A stretch of DNA of 64,000 nt from Chondrosia reniformis (GCA_947172415.1 OX359195.1:6361501-6425500); one strand, 5' to 3'; counted from the first letter of the stretch, positions 39,332-51,895 are shown. The notes: generated by a model from the sequence alone, not told the origin. Made by a program: numbers and translations.

Positions 39332-39431
39332 CAAGTGCACAAGATTAAACTCAAGTGCACAAGATTAAACTCAAGTGCACAAGATTAAACTCAAGTGCAC
39401 AAGATTAAACCCAAGTGCACAAGATTAAACT
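39332..39431. repeat. 20 bp tandem repeat, five copies, overlapping the PHF20 stop codon
   Basis: Five nearly perfect units caagtgcacaagattaaact. The last unit contains, on the minus strand, the gtttaa that provides the PHF20 stop (39425-39427). The repeat thus runs from the terminal codons into the 3' UTR. Confidence 0.95.
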
Positions 39432-42400
39432 ACTAGTTTTGGTTGATCTGTTTGAATGAGTGAGAGCAAGTCTTCCATTAGTCTTCTATGAGATTGTGTA
39501 CTTCCTTCTCTTCCAAATGTGATGCTTTCAACCTCTGGAAGATCTACATAATATGCAGATATATGTACAGATATATACGTAGTACGTACATAGAGGAGTG
39601 AAGGCAGACTTTAACTATGTACTGTATATAACAATTACATAACTACGTACACACACAAGTGGAACATGTGTTTACAAATAACAAATATAGCTGACTAATA
39701 CACCTTAAGAAGGCATCAATGTTTAGCGACCTTCCATGAAGGAGACACAGATATCTCAAACAGAAAAGAGACAGACGAGGAAGTATTAAAGACAGAATAG
39801 TGGGGCACAGAAATACATACATTTTAACAAAAAGGGTTTTACTGTACTATAACTTGAATGTTCATTTTTATTTGTGGGGACAATTTTTTGCAGGTAAATG
39901 TTTTAGTGACTATTGCATAACTGGTTAATTTTGTAACCTTAAGGTTGATTGCAAAAGACTTGTAATTATTGCATAATACGGACCTTCAATTTCTTTCTCT
40001 ATAACCATCATTCGTTTACAAATCTTTTCCTGCACATGTGATATGTGGTCCACTAGCATCATTCTAGCACACCAGTTATCTGGGTCAGACCTCACAAAGG
40101 CATCAGCATAGGTTGCTATGGGAACAGTCTGCATTCCACTACCACTTTCGTCCACTGGTGGGCTGATACATGCGAAATCCGGAGATAAGGATGGTGCTTC
40201 AATACCTGAACAGGGATTACATGAACAGAGATTACAGTAATGTATGTAAACCACAGTTTCTTCTAGAAATCACAAGGGGGTCAAAGTACAATATAGAGGG
40301 TCTAGTTTAATGTGTTTGCTATTAAAATTTGGTAATTTGATTTTCTATAAAGGAGGGGGGATCCCCTCCCCCTACCTTCTAAAAGTATATAGCAAACTAT
40401 ACCTCTGATGTTGATGGACTGTTCCTGTTCTCTGCAGGATTGGATGGGCTTGAATGGAGACTCCTCTTGAGATCGGTGTGCCAGTATCCCGGCAACCAGC
40501 GGAGGTCTGGGCCCACTTGTTTGGTGCTCAGAGCCTGAAGACCTCACAGGAATGGGGCAATGTATATCAAAACTTTGAGAGGCAAAATTCTGCTGACTCG
40601 GCACTACCAGATTGACACTTTCACTTGTTGTGACAGGTACATGACAGGATGAAACATCACCAGCCGTTTCTGACCTGACTGCCACTGGTTCAGGGGGAAG
40701 GGGTGGGAGAGGACGAAGGGTAATTGATGACTTAGTGGCTAAGCATTCATCACTGTTGTAGGATGTGGATTGGGTAGGCCCACTGTATAGCTCTGATGAC
40801 TGAGGGGGGAGGGGTGGGAGGGATTTGGTGCTGTGAGTCGAGATTGTACTCTCTGCTACAGCATGTACTCCAACATCACTAGCAGAATAGTCCCTTCCAG
40901 TGATAGTCATGTAATAGTCATGTGACTCATCCTTTTGTTTGAAATCTGCTTCCTTCAGTGGACTGTTATCACTATGCAATACAGATTCCCTTTCCGTGTG
41001 ACCATCACATGATTTAGCACAGATCAATGCATCCTTTTCTTGGTTATCAGGACTGTTGCCATGGCTATCAGGAGGACTGTTGCCATGGCTACTGTGGGTA
41101 CAATTCATACTCTCATCAGGTGCTATATCATTAGGTACATGTGCCAGTGCTTCAGCTAGTAACACCTTTAAATGCTCAGTGATCTCACTGCTGTTAGGAG
41201 ACCAGTGAGAAAGAGCAAGATGATCTGGTTCACTACACAAAATAAGAGGAAAACTGCATCATTCACATGATTGAAATGTTCACGCTATTCATGAGAAAAC
41301 ACTAGGTGTTATGCAATCATTGAATTTACTTACAAATTCTGTTGTCAGCAAAGAACAAAAAGATACAATACATCAAACTAACGTACAATTATATGCATAA
41401 GGACTAGAAATACAAAATACAAATATCTAGACAGCAACCAATACATACGTACCAGGCCATCTGAAATAATAATTTAAGCGATTGATGTATGTCTCTTAAT
41501 CGAAGTAGTTCATCAGCGAGGCGATTGGCCTTCAAGACTTCCTCACTAAATGGGAAAGATGGCTGGCTCGGAGCAGACATTACCTTCCCAGACCCAAACC
41601 ACATTCTATCAAGCTGAAGCAGAAGAAGGAAAGGACGTCAAAATGGTTAATCAAAGAGAAGTAGATTTACATACACACATACCTGGTACTTTGACTTTCT
41701 TCTCAAAAGTTGTGGATTACTGCAAATAAAGCAAATGTAATCCTCCGGAGGGCTCTCGGCATCAACACCCACACATTCTCCGTGTTGCCAAGCGAAACAT
41801 TGTTCACACTGAAAGACATCAGAAAACATTGTTTTGCATGTAATGTGCACATATGTACGTATGTATAGTAGCTGCTATTTAAACTTGACAGGTATATACA
41901 ATGAAGAAGTCAAAAGAGGTCATTTGACAAACAATTTTGATAGGAAATTATATTTACAATAACAGACATAAACAAACTACCTAAAATCACATTTGAATGT
42001 ATGAAAATATGTAAAAGGATGTAGAGATAGCATGCATGTAAGAGAAGATAAATCTTAATACATTCTAGTCACTTTTGAATATGTGTAGATAATGTACTCA
42101 CCTGAATCATAAAACCTTCCTCCTTAAATGATCCACACAAGCAATGGATGACATCATCTTTATGACCACTGCAGTACCGATTGTAGACACGCCCCCTTAG
42201 AACAGGTTCAGGAGTGACCCACCCTCTGTTAAGCAGATGGTCCTCCTGGTCCTCATCATCAATCAGAGTCAACTCATGCCCGATATCCAAGCTGGCAAAG
42301 GAGAGGGAATTGCTACTTTCAGACTTGAAGCTGATTTGTGATCCATCTCCACTTTCATCGGAGGGCAGGAATTCGGAGTCACTGTTATCATTGATTCTTG

Positions 42401-45400
42401 ATCTCGCTGCCCACTTTCTCACTGTCTGCTTGGGGACAACCTTTGGAATATCCTTGTCTAAATCATCAGATTCCGTCAGCTTCGTCTTTTCAACCGAGTC
42501 AATCAACTTAATCTTCTTTGAGGGGGTTTCCCCTACAGGGGAAAGGACTGGCTTGTTGGCTCCTCCCGTCTGTCCTTCATTGGATAATTGCTTCTTGGGC
42601 GGCCTTCCCAAAGTGGGCTTGATGGGCGTGATGCCAGGGATGATGGGCGTGTGTGGAGACACTTGTATTGGTTCACCTACAACAAGAAAGAAACTGCTTG
42701 AATTACAGTTGTATAAAAATGCAATTACAGTTGTATAAAAATGCAATAACAAGGATAATATGCTGTAAGATTTCTACATGATACTTTCAGGTTTCAGCCA
42801 TAACTGATACGCAATAAGTTCTTAAACAATCTCTCTATGGTTATTTTAACTAGTTTTACCACAATTTCCAGTAGTAGGTAAAATGTTTTGAGCAATAATT
42901 TTCCTAATAGAGGGGATTCCGCGTTGAGAGTTGAAAGATTATTAAGCCTACAAACCTGGCAAGGGTGACGCTGAAGATGTCTTTTGCGTAGTTGCTTCAT
43001 TCTTCTTGGTGGTAGTAGATCTGGTAGCCCCCTCCTCATCTCGATTGCCCTTAGTAGCACAACTTTTCTTTCCTGATGTTGCTTCTTCCGATTTACCATG
43101 TGATGATTTTCGTGGCCTGGCTGGAGCACCCTCTGTGCGGGTGGGTGGGGTAACCCCGCCCTTTAGTCTGTCCTTCACCCCAGGTATAGCTACAGAAGTA
43201 CAGTTAATTTGAAGGCAAGAAACAGGGTCTAGAAAATAAACTTCAAAAAGGTATACTACTAGTAAATTAATTACCACTATAACAGGTGTTATTATATTCT
43301 ATCTTAATAAAGAGGTAAATCTTTCATACAAACAACATACGTACGTAGGCACATACATAAATATGTATGCAAAACTTAGTGTAATAAAACTGTATTAATT
43401 GTATTCTGAAAGGGAAGTTACATACATACATATGGTCAATAATTGTATATAAAGTTTTTTGCTGATAAAGACCTAAGGGTCAAAACACATAACCACAATG
43501 ATAAGATAGGAACAAGTAACCTTACGTATGTAGCAATTCTATTCCTAAATTTGCACATATATAGCCACAGCTGATTTCATTTCATGTAAGCAATGAGAGT
43601 AACAGTGCCCAAACTAGCCCGCTACTCACCAGGTGTAGACTTCCCTGTCTTGAGGACCCCTGGATGATAATGCTTCATGTGCCATAGCAGGAGTGTCTCT
43701 TTGCGGAATGACTTGGTGCATCCCTTTGCCTTGCACTTGAAGTCATTGTGGTCCAGGTTGATGACAACTTCCTGCTGCGGCTTACTTCTTGCATTCACTG
43801 GTAGAAGGTCCAGACCAGTAGCACGTTTAAATTTCTTCACATTAGGAATGGCTAATTTGCTTCCATCAGTTTCCGATCTCAGACGTACCCTCCTTTGACC
43901 AGGGTCTCTTAGGGAACGTGATCGCAGTCTAGCCTTTGGTGGTTCCGAGGGTACTAATGTAGTTTGCAGTCTACGGATGGGGACTGCTTCCTCCGTCTCT
44001 TTAGTGTCAGAAGGTTCCGATAGCTCACTAGCAGTAGTTGGTGTTGCATCTGCAGCTTCACTCTCTTTATCAGACTCCTCCTCCTTGGGTGGGGGAGACT
44101 CTTTAATTTGAGTAATATCAATTTCAATAGGTTCTTTGAGCAGACCTGATTTCTCACCAAAGTTTTTAGTTTGCTGTCTTGTGTATCTCTCAGGAGCTAC
44201 CTTGACCGGGTCTATCACTATCACAGCCATGTCCGCTGAGGTCCGGGTGCTCTCAATATCCAGGATGGACACTTTGTAACCACTGGAAGATAATTCCCGA
44301 TCAGCTTCAAGAGGTTGGACCTCCTTTGTTAATTCCAACCTTACAGATGAATCTTTTTCAGTCTGATTATCAAAATCTGGTTTCAGCTTCTTTTTTGGAG
44401 TAAAAGTGGGACTGGCTAGCTGTAGTTTTCTTGTTGTGACCTGAGATTCCTCGGTGGTAGCCATTTTCTTTTCACTGTCCCTGGTGTTGCTAGGTAGCAC
44501 AGGAGTGCTGAGGTCAATAAGCAGGGGTGGTCCAGGGGTGTGGCAAGGACTGCTCGGGAGGGATGACTTGTGTTGAGGAGTGTAAGCCTTGCGTTTTGAA
44601 GTGGAAATGGAAACAATAGGAGTTTGACTCTCAGTTGCAGATTGATCTTCACTAGATGAAATACCTTGTGGATCCCTACTTCCACTTTCTTTTACGGTAT
44701 CAGAGCCAGAATAACCCTTTTTTCTTCTTGACTGCCTGTTGCCATCAGATGAAGAGCCATCTTTTCCTCTTCTCTTTGAAGCAGGTGACACCTTTGAATC
44801 ATTCTTCTTTTCCTTGTTCTCCAAATCAGTTGGTCTCAATCTTCTACTCTTTCCTTCCATGGTTTTCCTTAGAGCAGCACCTTTGTTCTCCTCTCCTCTA
44901 GGGCTCTTCCTCAACTTCTTTGCCTCAGGAGTGCTACTTCTTGATTTTGGTTCTGGTGAATCTGAATCAATTCTTCTTCTCTTAATGGCCCTTCTAATTG
45001 GCTTGGGGTCTATGTCTGCTGGACTAAGTGACTTTATCGAGTTGTTTCTGGGAGACAAGGAGAGTCGTGAAGAGATGCTGTCGCATGAACTACTCCTGTG
45101 CCTGCTGTGGGTTTTCTCTGCCGCCTGTTGCCTTGACAATGGATGTTTTGGTGTTTTAGTTTTAGGTGGGATATTTGTAGCTTGTTCCTTGCCAGCTTTT
45201 TGTGTCTTGTTGGTGCTCTTTGAAGCAGATGAAGAGACTTTGACCTCTGTGAAATTAACATTAATAATACTGCAATATAGTATTAGTAACAGTGGCATAG
45301 CATAGTATTGACATCAATACAACATTGCTAGTTTATATTTAGGAAAAGTACAAATACCACCCAAAATTGCAGTATAAGTGAACTGCAGCATAACAATTTA

Positions 45401-47483
45401 TTGTTTAGAGCTTAATTATGCGAGGAAGTAAGCAGACATAGAAGGCAGGTCTTATACAAAAGCCAGGAATAGACACTGAGCATCTTTAAGAGGGAATAAG
45501 TTCAAATAGAAACTGTGTTTGAAAGTGATCCAAAGTGACACATTTTGAATTTCATCTGCAGCCACAATGACCAAGGATAGAATAATGATGCTACATACAT
45601 TATACAGACTTTATATGAAAAGAAGGGGTTAGAGACAAAGGTCAGCATTTCATAGTAGCAGGTTCAAATAGGGGCATGGCTAAACTACCTGGAAAGAAAT
45701 AAAGTCTGGCTTCTATTTCAACAAAATGGCAACAAATACAAAACTCTGGTCATAACTCTCTACTATTCAGGAGCAATGGGTTTTCCTTACCTTTGCTTGA
45801 AGACTGCCTCTTTGATTCCTTGCCTTTCTCATCTTCTTTGCTGATGCTACCACTTCCTGTTGGGTTGCTAGGTGATGACTCATCCTCAAGTTTGAGTGGT
45901 TCCCTGAATTTTATAAAACCCTTCTGAATTGGCTGGATAAGTGAAAGGAATATCTGTAAAAAGGCTGATGTTGAAACATGTAGTGCTGGCTTGAGCAAAC
46001 ATACCTTAACAGGTCTCAAATCTTCATAGTCAACTTCCAATTTAAAACCATCCTTGAACTTAACATCATATGTTCCTGTATAGAAGAAGTAATATATACA
46101 GGGTTCACAAAAGATCAAGAAAAAAACAAAGATTCCCAGGGTCACTGATGAAGGGCAGAATTTCCAGAAACAGCGCTGTCTGGCCCAGTGGAGCAAGAGA
46201 AGAAAGAGAAGACTCTTGTATCTTCATCCCAAGCTCTCACCAGGTTTAGTTCCCTATAGGCTTTTTATTCACATGACTCACCGTCAACTGATATATGTAC
46301 AGTATATGTTTATGCATGCATACATGTAGAGTAACATTAAGATCATGTAGAGTCAAAAAATTACATACTCTTCACCAATGAACAAATTAACCAACCAATC
46401 AGTGCTAAGTGGGCGGAGTGTAGGAGTCACATGACTCACCATTGTTATGTACTTTGAGTATCTTTCCAAGGTACAGTCTCCTATCAATCCACCTAGCCCT
46501 CACTTCCTGTCCAACTTTGGGTTTCTAAACAGGAAAAGGAAGTAGTAATTGTAGGTTCTATTGCATGGATTCACCAAATATAATAAAGATAATAAATTAA
46601 CAAAATTGAGATTTCAGATGCATTCTCAATACTGTACCCATTTCTCTGGTTCCAGCTGCCTAATTGTGGTGGGTGTCAGTGGGCGGAGCCTATCACTGTC
46701 AAACTCCACCCATTCATCATGTCTGTGATGCCATCCTTCAAAGTGAACGCAAACATCTTTGTCTTCCTCATCGATCTCCAGTAGACTTGCAAGATACCTA
46801 AGATAGAGACATCAGCCTATCTTGAAGTACGTATGTTTAGGCTATTATCGTTTCCCTAGCCTCTCATGGTTGACATGACAACCATGTGGGAAAATGGTGA
46901 TTTAGATAAGTCATATGTATGTACATACATACTGTATGAATGGGTGAAGAATTTGTATTTCAATAACCACCAATTTGTGAACCATCAAAGTGTCCATGAG
47001 TATGTATTTACAGTGATGTCATTATTATGTTTCTATGTAATTGTACTGTCTATAGGAACAAAATGGCATAAATAGGTATGTAGACAGCATTTTATACATA
47101 CTCTAATGCAGTATAGACAGATATTTTTGAGGATAGAAATTTTTGTAAATCTTTGAAAAAGTCCTCAGAATAAATGATCACTATGCTTATTTTCATGGTG
47201 GCAGAGAAATGATCACTATGCTTATTTTCACGGTGGCAGAGAAATGATCACTATGCTTATTTTCACGGTGGCAGAGAAATGATCACTATGCTTATTTTCA
47301 CGGTGGCAGAGAGTGATAGTTAAAACAAGTGAAACTCAAGAAAAATGGCAGAAGAAACTTGCACAATTTGTACAGTATTAATGTGTATATATATTGATAA
47401 CTTAAGCAACCCTACCATTTTCCAGTTCTGTCCTTGGCCTTAATTTTGAGGCCCACTTTGTATTCAGAAGACTTCAGGGACAT
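39425..47483 (-). CDS. PHF20: PHF20/PHF20L1 orthologue: Tudor, C2H2 and PHD chromatin reader
   Basis: Thirteen exons: 47416-47483, 46638-46797, 46440-46524, 46005-46075, 45791-45932, 43630-45246, 42956-43189, 42102-42676, 41683-41808, 41453-41613, 40403-41232, 39984-40205, 39425-39543; 4410 nt, 1469 aa (human PHF20 ~1012). Tudor/MBT-like domain ~1-75 ([21 protein letters not shown]); Tudor 2 ~76-128 ([20 protein letters not shown]). Exon 6 encodes a long basic, Ser-rich region ending in a C2H2 finger (FKCKAKGC...WHMKHYH). An AT-hook-like GRPPKK follows. The PHD finger ~970-1017 (CLCGSF...[14 protein letters not shown]...CFICS) is split by an intron. In other animals PHF20 reads methyl-lysine in the MOF/NSL acetyltransferase complex. 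The last exon uses a gtccgt donor; read-through instead gives a stop at 39925. Confidence 0.9.
46181..46270 (+). mobile_element. tRNA-derived SINE-like element (best copy)
   Basis: A box tggcccagtgg at 46181-46191 and B-box-like ggtttagttcc at 46243-46253, 51 nt apart, a spacing compatible with a tRNA-derived pol III promoter. It sits in PHF20 intron 3, antisense to the gene. Shares gactcttgtat-ctcatcc with the other copies. Confidence 0.65.
47172..47312. repeat. 35 bp tandem repeat, four copies, in PHF20 intron 1
   Basis: Units starting aaatgatcactatgcttatt and ending ttcacggtggcagag, nearly identical. Confidence 0.95.
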
Positions 47484-47576
47484 CTTGTATCACTGACCTA
47501 GAGGTAATGGATTCCCACAAATACTGTAATTAGTTATGTTTAACTAGCAATGAAATCACAGGATATCACTAGGCAG

Positions 47577-47585
47577 TATATATAA
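47577..47585 (+). promoter_or_regulatory. TATA box of UBL-RBR gene i
   Basis: tatataagg, about 75 bp upstream of the start codon at 47658. Comparable elements lie ahead of the other four family members. Confidence 0.6.
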
Positions 47586-47657
47586 GGCTACATCCACATG
47601 ATGTAGATCATTTTAAGTACAGTGCTGAAGAAGAGCAATTGAGAACTGAAAGTAGAA

Positions 47658-48972
47658 ATGGTATTGTGGAATATCTTTGTACAAAGGTCTACTGGCAAAA
47701 CCTTTCCAATAGTGAAACAAAAGAGTACATTTGAAGTACGTACGTACGTACACTAACAGAACAATGCAGTGATTATGTGTACTGAACATAAGTATTACTG
47801 TAGTAGGTACGTATTAAGTATACATACGTATATAAGTGGTGCAAGATGTAGATCAGGTATATATGTACGTAATTAATGGCAGAAGGACAGATACAGTTTA
47901 TAGATGGTCTATATCCAGTAGCTTTAATATTCAAATTTATCTTCTTACTTTCTTTCAGATGATGTAGCTACGTACGTACATATGTATAATTTTTAATACT
48001 ACATTTACGCATGTAAATATGTACGTATACATATGATTATCGTCCTGTTTTCTGCAGAAACTGTCTGTAGATAGATTTAAAGATCTCGTCAGAGAGCACA
48101 CGGGCATTGCCAATGAGGATCAAAGATTGATTCTCTGCGGAAAAACCCTGAAGAGCGGGAAAATGCTAAAGGATTATTATGATGATGGGTTTGAGGATGA
48201 AGCAACGCTCTTCCTCGTCCACAGGTTACCTGGGGGAGGAGCTTCAAACACAACGGTGCAATACCAACTGTTGAAGTGCATGATATGTTTAGAAGACAAA
48301 GTGACCAAGAGAATGCCGTGCAGCCACTCAGTCTGTCCCGAATGCATCTTCAAGCACTCTTGGAATGAGGCCCATGAAAAGAGGAATATAGAGATTGTCT
48401 GTCCGGAACGTGGTTGTGGTAATGTGTGGAAGATGAGTTCCATCCTTGAGCAGGGAAACATTCAAGGTGAACAGAGACAAAAGCTTCAATCTCAACTGTC
48501 AAAAAATGTTATCCTTAAGGACATAGAACTGAATGAATGCCCGGGATGTGGAAGCTATTGCGAAAGAAAGAATAAATCTCGAAATCGTGTTAGTTGTTCT
48601 GAATGTAGCAGTAAAGGAACCACTACTGACTTCTGCTGGAACTGCCTGCATACATGGAAAAATCAAGATAGTACAATTGACTGTGGGAATAAGGCATGCC
48701 ATAATGAACTAGCTCTCAAAGCCCTCAATGAGGCTCCCCTAATAAGCATTCAGTACCAACTGTCCAGTCTAAAGTGTCCTTCCAAAAGAGCATGTGTCAC
48801 CTGTGGCAATGTTATTGAGCTGAAAGAGGGATGCAAGCACATGCTATGCAAATGCCAGACTGAGTTCTGCTTCATCTGTCTGGGAAGGAGAAAGGGGGAC
48901 ATTTGGCCCTGTGGGTCATACAAAACAGAATGTACCCTTGCACCAGTCCAGAGAATCATTCCACACAACTAG
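47658..48972 (+). CDS. Ubiquitin-like domain RBR E3 ligase, gene i
   Basis: Two exons, 47658-47735 and 48058-48972, phase 0; 330 aa. Exon 1 (MVLWNIFVQRSTGKT...) is the first beta hairpin of a ubiquitin fold, completed by exon 2 up to VHRLPGGG. RING1 follows (C100 in CMICLED, CSHSVCPECI, to C146), then the IBR/BRcat (~187-240: CPGCGSYC, FCWNC, CGNKAC) and the RING2/Rcat (~272-300: RACVTCGNVIELKEGCKHM). The family's catalytic Cys, which carries ubiquitin as a thioester, is C285 in GCKHM. The Rcat has CKHMLCKC where paralogues have C-x2-C, one residue fewer. The order UBL-RBR recalls Parkin and HOIL-1, but there is no RING0 or NZF. The first exon is too short to appear in simple frame scans; it was found by matching paralogues. 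Confidence 0.88.
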
Positions 48973-50169
48973 CTACAGCTCACAACAAAACACAATCTTA
49001 CTTTTTCACCTAAGGGGCTTAATTGAAGAGACAAATTCACTAACCTACAACACTTAGGTCATGAATACTAAATAAATTTGTAAGCTGTTTTTCATTTCAG
49101 TTCACCAGTAAACACATTCCAGTATTGCTTGAAACTATTCAAATAGTAACTAAACTTACTCACTTGTGTTCATATCCACATATTGCACGCAATGGTTAAA
49201 GGGGTTTTCCGTGAAAAAATCCCTTCAACCAACATTGCCTAATCTAATAATTACACCCCTGTTTTTGAATTCTCTCTGATAAAACAATTAACAAGGACAA
49301 CCATACATATTAAACACTTATATTGTGTCACAGTAAGAAGGATAATAATAATTACTATACATAGCCATGGTAACATTCATCACACAGAGATAGACCTACT
49401 AAGTTAGCTTATTAGTTTCACAATTATGGTGGATGATTGCACAATAACTTGTGGTAGAAATAGATAGCAAGTTCAAATTAACAATTTTTGGGCATTTATG
49501 GTAAGAGAATCACAGTACAGCCCTTTTATACAGAATCATCATATAGGTGGTGAGAGGATACACTTCTGGGAAATGGAGCCTTACTTGGAACTTTGAATAA
49601 TAATCAACAACCACAAGTATTTCTAATTGAATTATCTAATTGAAATTCCACCTAACACATCAACAGTATACTTAACAGGAGGTAAGTAGTACATTCTACT
49701 AATATATACCAACTTTCAAGTTCTAGCTTCCATATACCTATGCATGTAAAAGTAGCTACAAACTTATATTTAGTATTTAATTTCTGGCTTGATATCCTCA
49801 AAGTTACTCAACTATAGTCTTAAATAGGGCTGGCTGGCTGTACCAAATGGATACTTCAGTAAATATTCCCAACTACCTTACTGAGACTTGTAAGTTTGCT
49901 TACATACATGTACAAGTCACATGACAAGTCACATGACAGGGTTGTTTGTTGTTGAGAATAAATTAAATTACCTCAGCAATGGAATATCAAGTATGGGTTT
50001 ATAGTAGGGAAATTCCCTCAACTTTCACTGTAAAACAGTCCTCTCTGAACTGGAAGGGTTTTCTTAGAATTTTTCATTCTAAATATAGTTACCAGTATGA
50101 CATCATCAGCTCTATATATTACAGCGTATTAGTGAGTATGAGATCACTTGAAGCAGAAGCAGAAGAAAG
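48973..50169. other. Intergenic region between UBL-RBR genes i and ii
   Basis: 1.2 kb of AT-rich sequence with no supported exon. A TATA-like ctatatatta lies at about 50111-50120, roughly 50 bp before gene ii's start. A short direct duplication (aagtcacatgac, twice) is at 49914-49937. Confidence 0.5.
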
Positions 50170-51669
50170 ATGGGAATGTGGAATATTTCGGTAAAGAAGC
50201 CAGAAGGGGGCACACTAAACTTTGTAAAGGAGAAGGAACAGTTTGAGGTAAGCTGTCCACATAGTTTACACAAGCCAGTGACAGGTATAATATTTAATAC
50301 ACAGTACACTGGTTGGTAAAGTGTACAAATCTGGTAAATGCACAGTTCAGTCAGAAAATTTGGACTATACAGACGTACAAAATATTCTAAAATATATAGC
50401 ATCTGTTCTGTCTCTATACAAGTAATGTGCTTCTCTTGAAAACAGAGGTAGGCTATCAAAGTGTACAAATCTTGAAAACAGAGATCACACCAACTACTTA
50501 CTACGTGCTACATGTCATATACGTATACAATGACAACCAGTATTACTACCAATAACCAGACTCTAATAGTAATATGCCTAGGCCAGTGGAGAAGAAGAGA
50601 AGGAGAAGGAGAAAATTCTTGCATCCTCATCCTAAGCTTTCACTAGGTTTAGTCTATATGCCTTTACTTGTAGTATATTAAAAAATGGTGTGTTAGATTA
50701 TTCGTCAGTACACACATCCTTTAATAATGAGTGTTACTCTGTTTTCATTAGAGAATGACAGTTTTACAATTCAAAGAGCTTGTCAAAGAGAGGCTGGGGA
50801 TTCCCCCAGATGACCAGAGACTGATTCACGCTGGAAAGGAAATGAGAGAAGGCCTACTCTCTGACTACGAGGATCTGGGCGATGGGTCTACTATATTCCT
50901 TGTGCTGAGGCTCCTTGGAGGTACACACGCCCCCTTCTCTCCTGACAGACCACGGTCACTCCCCTCTGGAGTGCCACAAGCTCTGGAGGACTGTATATTG
51001 TACTGTGGAGAGACTATCTGCGCCAGGATGCCATGCGGTCATGCCATCTGCCCCTCCTGCCTCCTAGCACACGCTTGGAATGCAATAGGGTCAAGTGCTC
51101 ACACCGAAGTCCACTGTCCTCAGCCAGGATGCACTCAGGAGTGGAGACCGGCCATCATCAAGAAGTACGGAGATGCTACTACTGAAGAGAAGAGGGCACT
51201 AGACGACAAGCTCAGCCTCAACGTACTACACAAGGACAAAAATGTCCACACTTGCCCCGGATGTGGTTACTTTTGCGAGCGGCGGGACCAGACCACGAAT
51301 CGGGTCCGTTGCCAGGTGTGCCAGAAGGGGGACTTCTGCTGGCAGTGTAACAAGCCATGGAAGAGCAGCAACCAAGAAGAATGTGGAAACTATGAGTGCG
51401 GTACAAATCAGCGACTCCAGCTCCTCCAAGAAGCGCCTCTGAAGAGTATCGGCTATCTCTCAGACTCGCACAAGGTCCCTTCTCTACGTGCTTGTCCCAA
51501 ATGTTCTGCGCTCATAGAACACAGAGACGCTTGTAAGCATATCCAATGCACTCGCTGCAAGGCAGACTTCTGTTTCGTCTGCCTGAATATAAAGTTGTCT
51601 AATGGATCGTGGCCATGTGGCTCCCATGTTACAGCTTGTGCAGTTGCTCCGCGGCAGATAATAGCATGA
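50170..51669 (+). CDS. Ubiquitin-like domain RBR E3 ligase, gene ii
   Basis: Exons 50170-50247 and 50752-51669, phase 0; 331 aa. Exon 1 reads MGMWNISVKKPEGGTLNFVK; the second Met, two codons on, could also start. The UBL ends VLRLLGG. RING1 has C107-x3-C111 (CILYC) instead of C-x2-C, so its first zinc pair is irregular. BRcat (CPGCGYFCERRDQ, FCWQC, CGNYEC) and Rcat (RACPKCSALIEHRDACKHI) are complete, with catalytic C287. This gene is visibly GC-richer than its four paralogues, most of the difference being at third codon positions. Expected to act as a RING/HECT-hybrid E3; substrates unknown. A SINE-like remnant is in the intron at 50578. Confidence 0.88.
50578..50700 (+). mobile_element. SINE-like element in intron of UBL-RBR gene ii
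   Basis: A-box-like taggccagtgg followed by a GA-rich stretch, then cttgcatcctcatcctaagc and a decayed B box (ggtttagtcta). Ends ggtgtgttagattattc, a tail shared with the fragment near 355-370. Confidence 0.55.
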
Positions 51670-51895
51670 TCAAAGAGAAGTGATGAGATTACTAATTACA
51701 GTATATATCATCTGTTACTCATACTTATCTACTAAAGCCATTATATTATACATTTTTATTAATTGGTTTGTCCTAAAACTTATTAATAAGGCTCTACAAC
51801 ATACTTACCTCAAAACTTTCCATATAAACGGGTCGCCATATTTTTTACTAATTTCTCCAGCCACGCCTTCCTTTTATTGCTATAATTTCCCCATT

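Larger units (their letters stand above)
34665..39424. other. Gene-poor intergenic region
   Basis: 4.8 kb between the RhoGAP stop and the last PHF20 exon. It holds a purine-rich tract at about 35214-35300, a visibly GC-richer island at about 35768-36680 with no recognisable coding frame, and part of a dispersed repeat at about 38219-38400. The longest frames are short and lack family similarity or codon structure I can support. Confidence 0.5.

Noticed and set aside
39925-39983. Alternative C-terminus of PHF20 by read-through of the gtccgt donor
   Set aside because: Splicing to 39543 gives a conserved-looking C-terminus (LPEVESITF...[11 protein letters not shown]) in phase; read-through remains possible as an isoform.
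42214-42738. 174 aa plus-strand frame
   Set aside because: Antisense to PHF20 exon 8, which is supported by splice sites and the PHD finger.
44739-45305. 188 aa hydrophobic-looking frame on the plus strand
   Set aside because: Antisense shadow of PHF20 exon 6, whose Lys/Ser-rich coding gives Leu/Phe-rich antisense translation.
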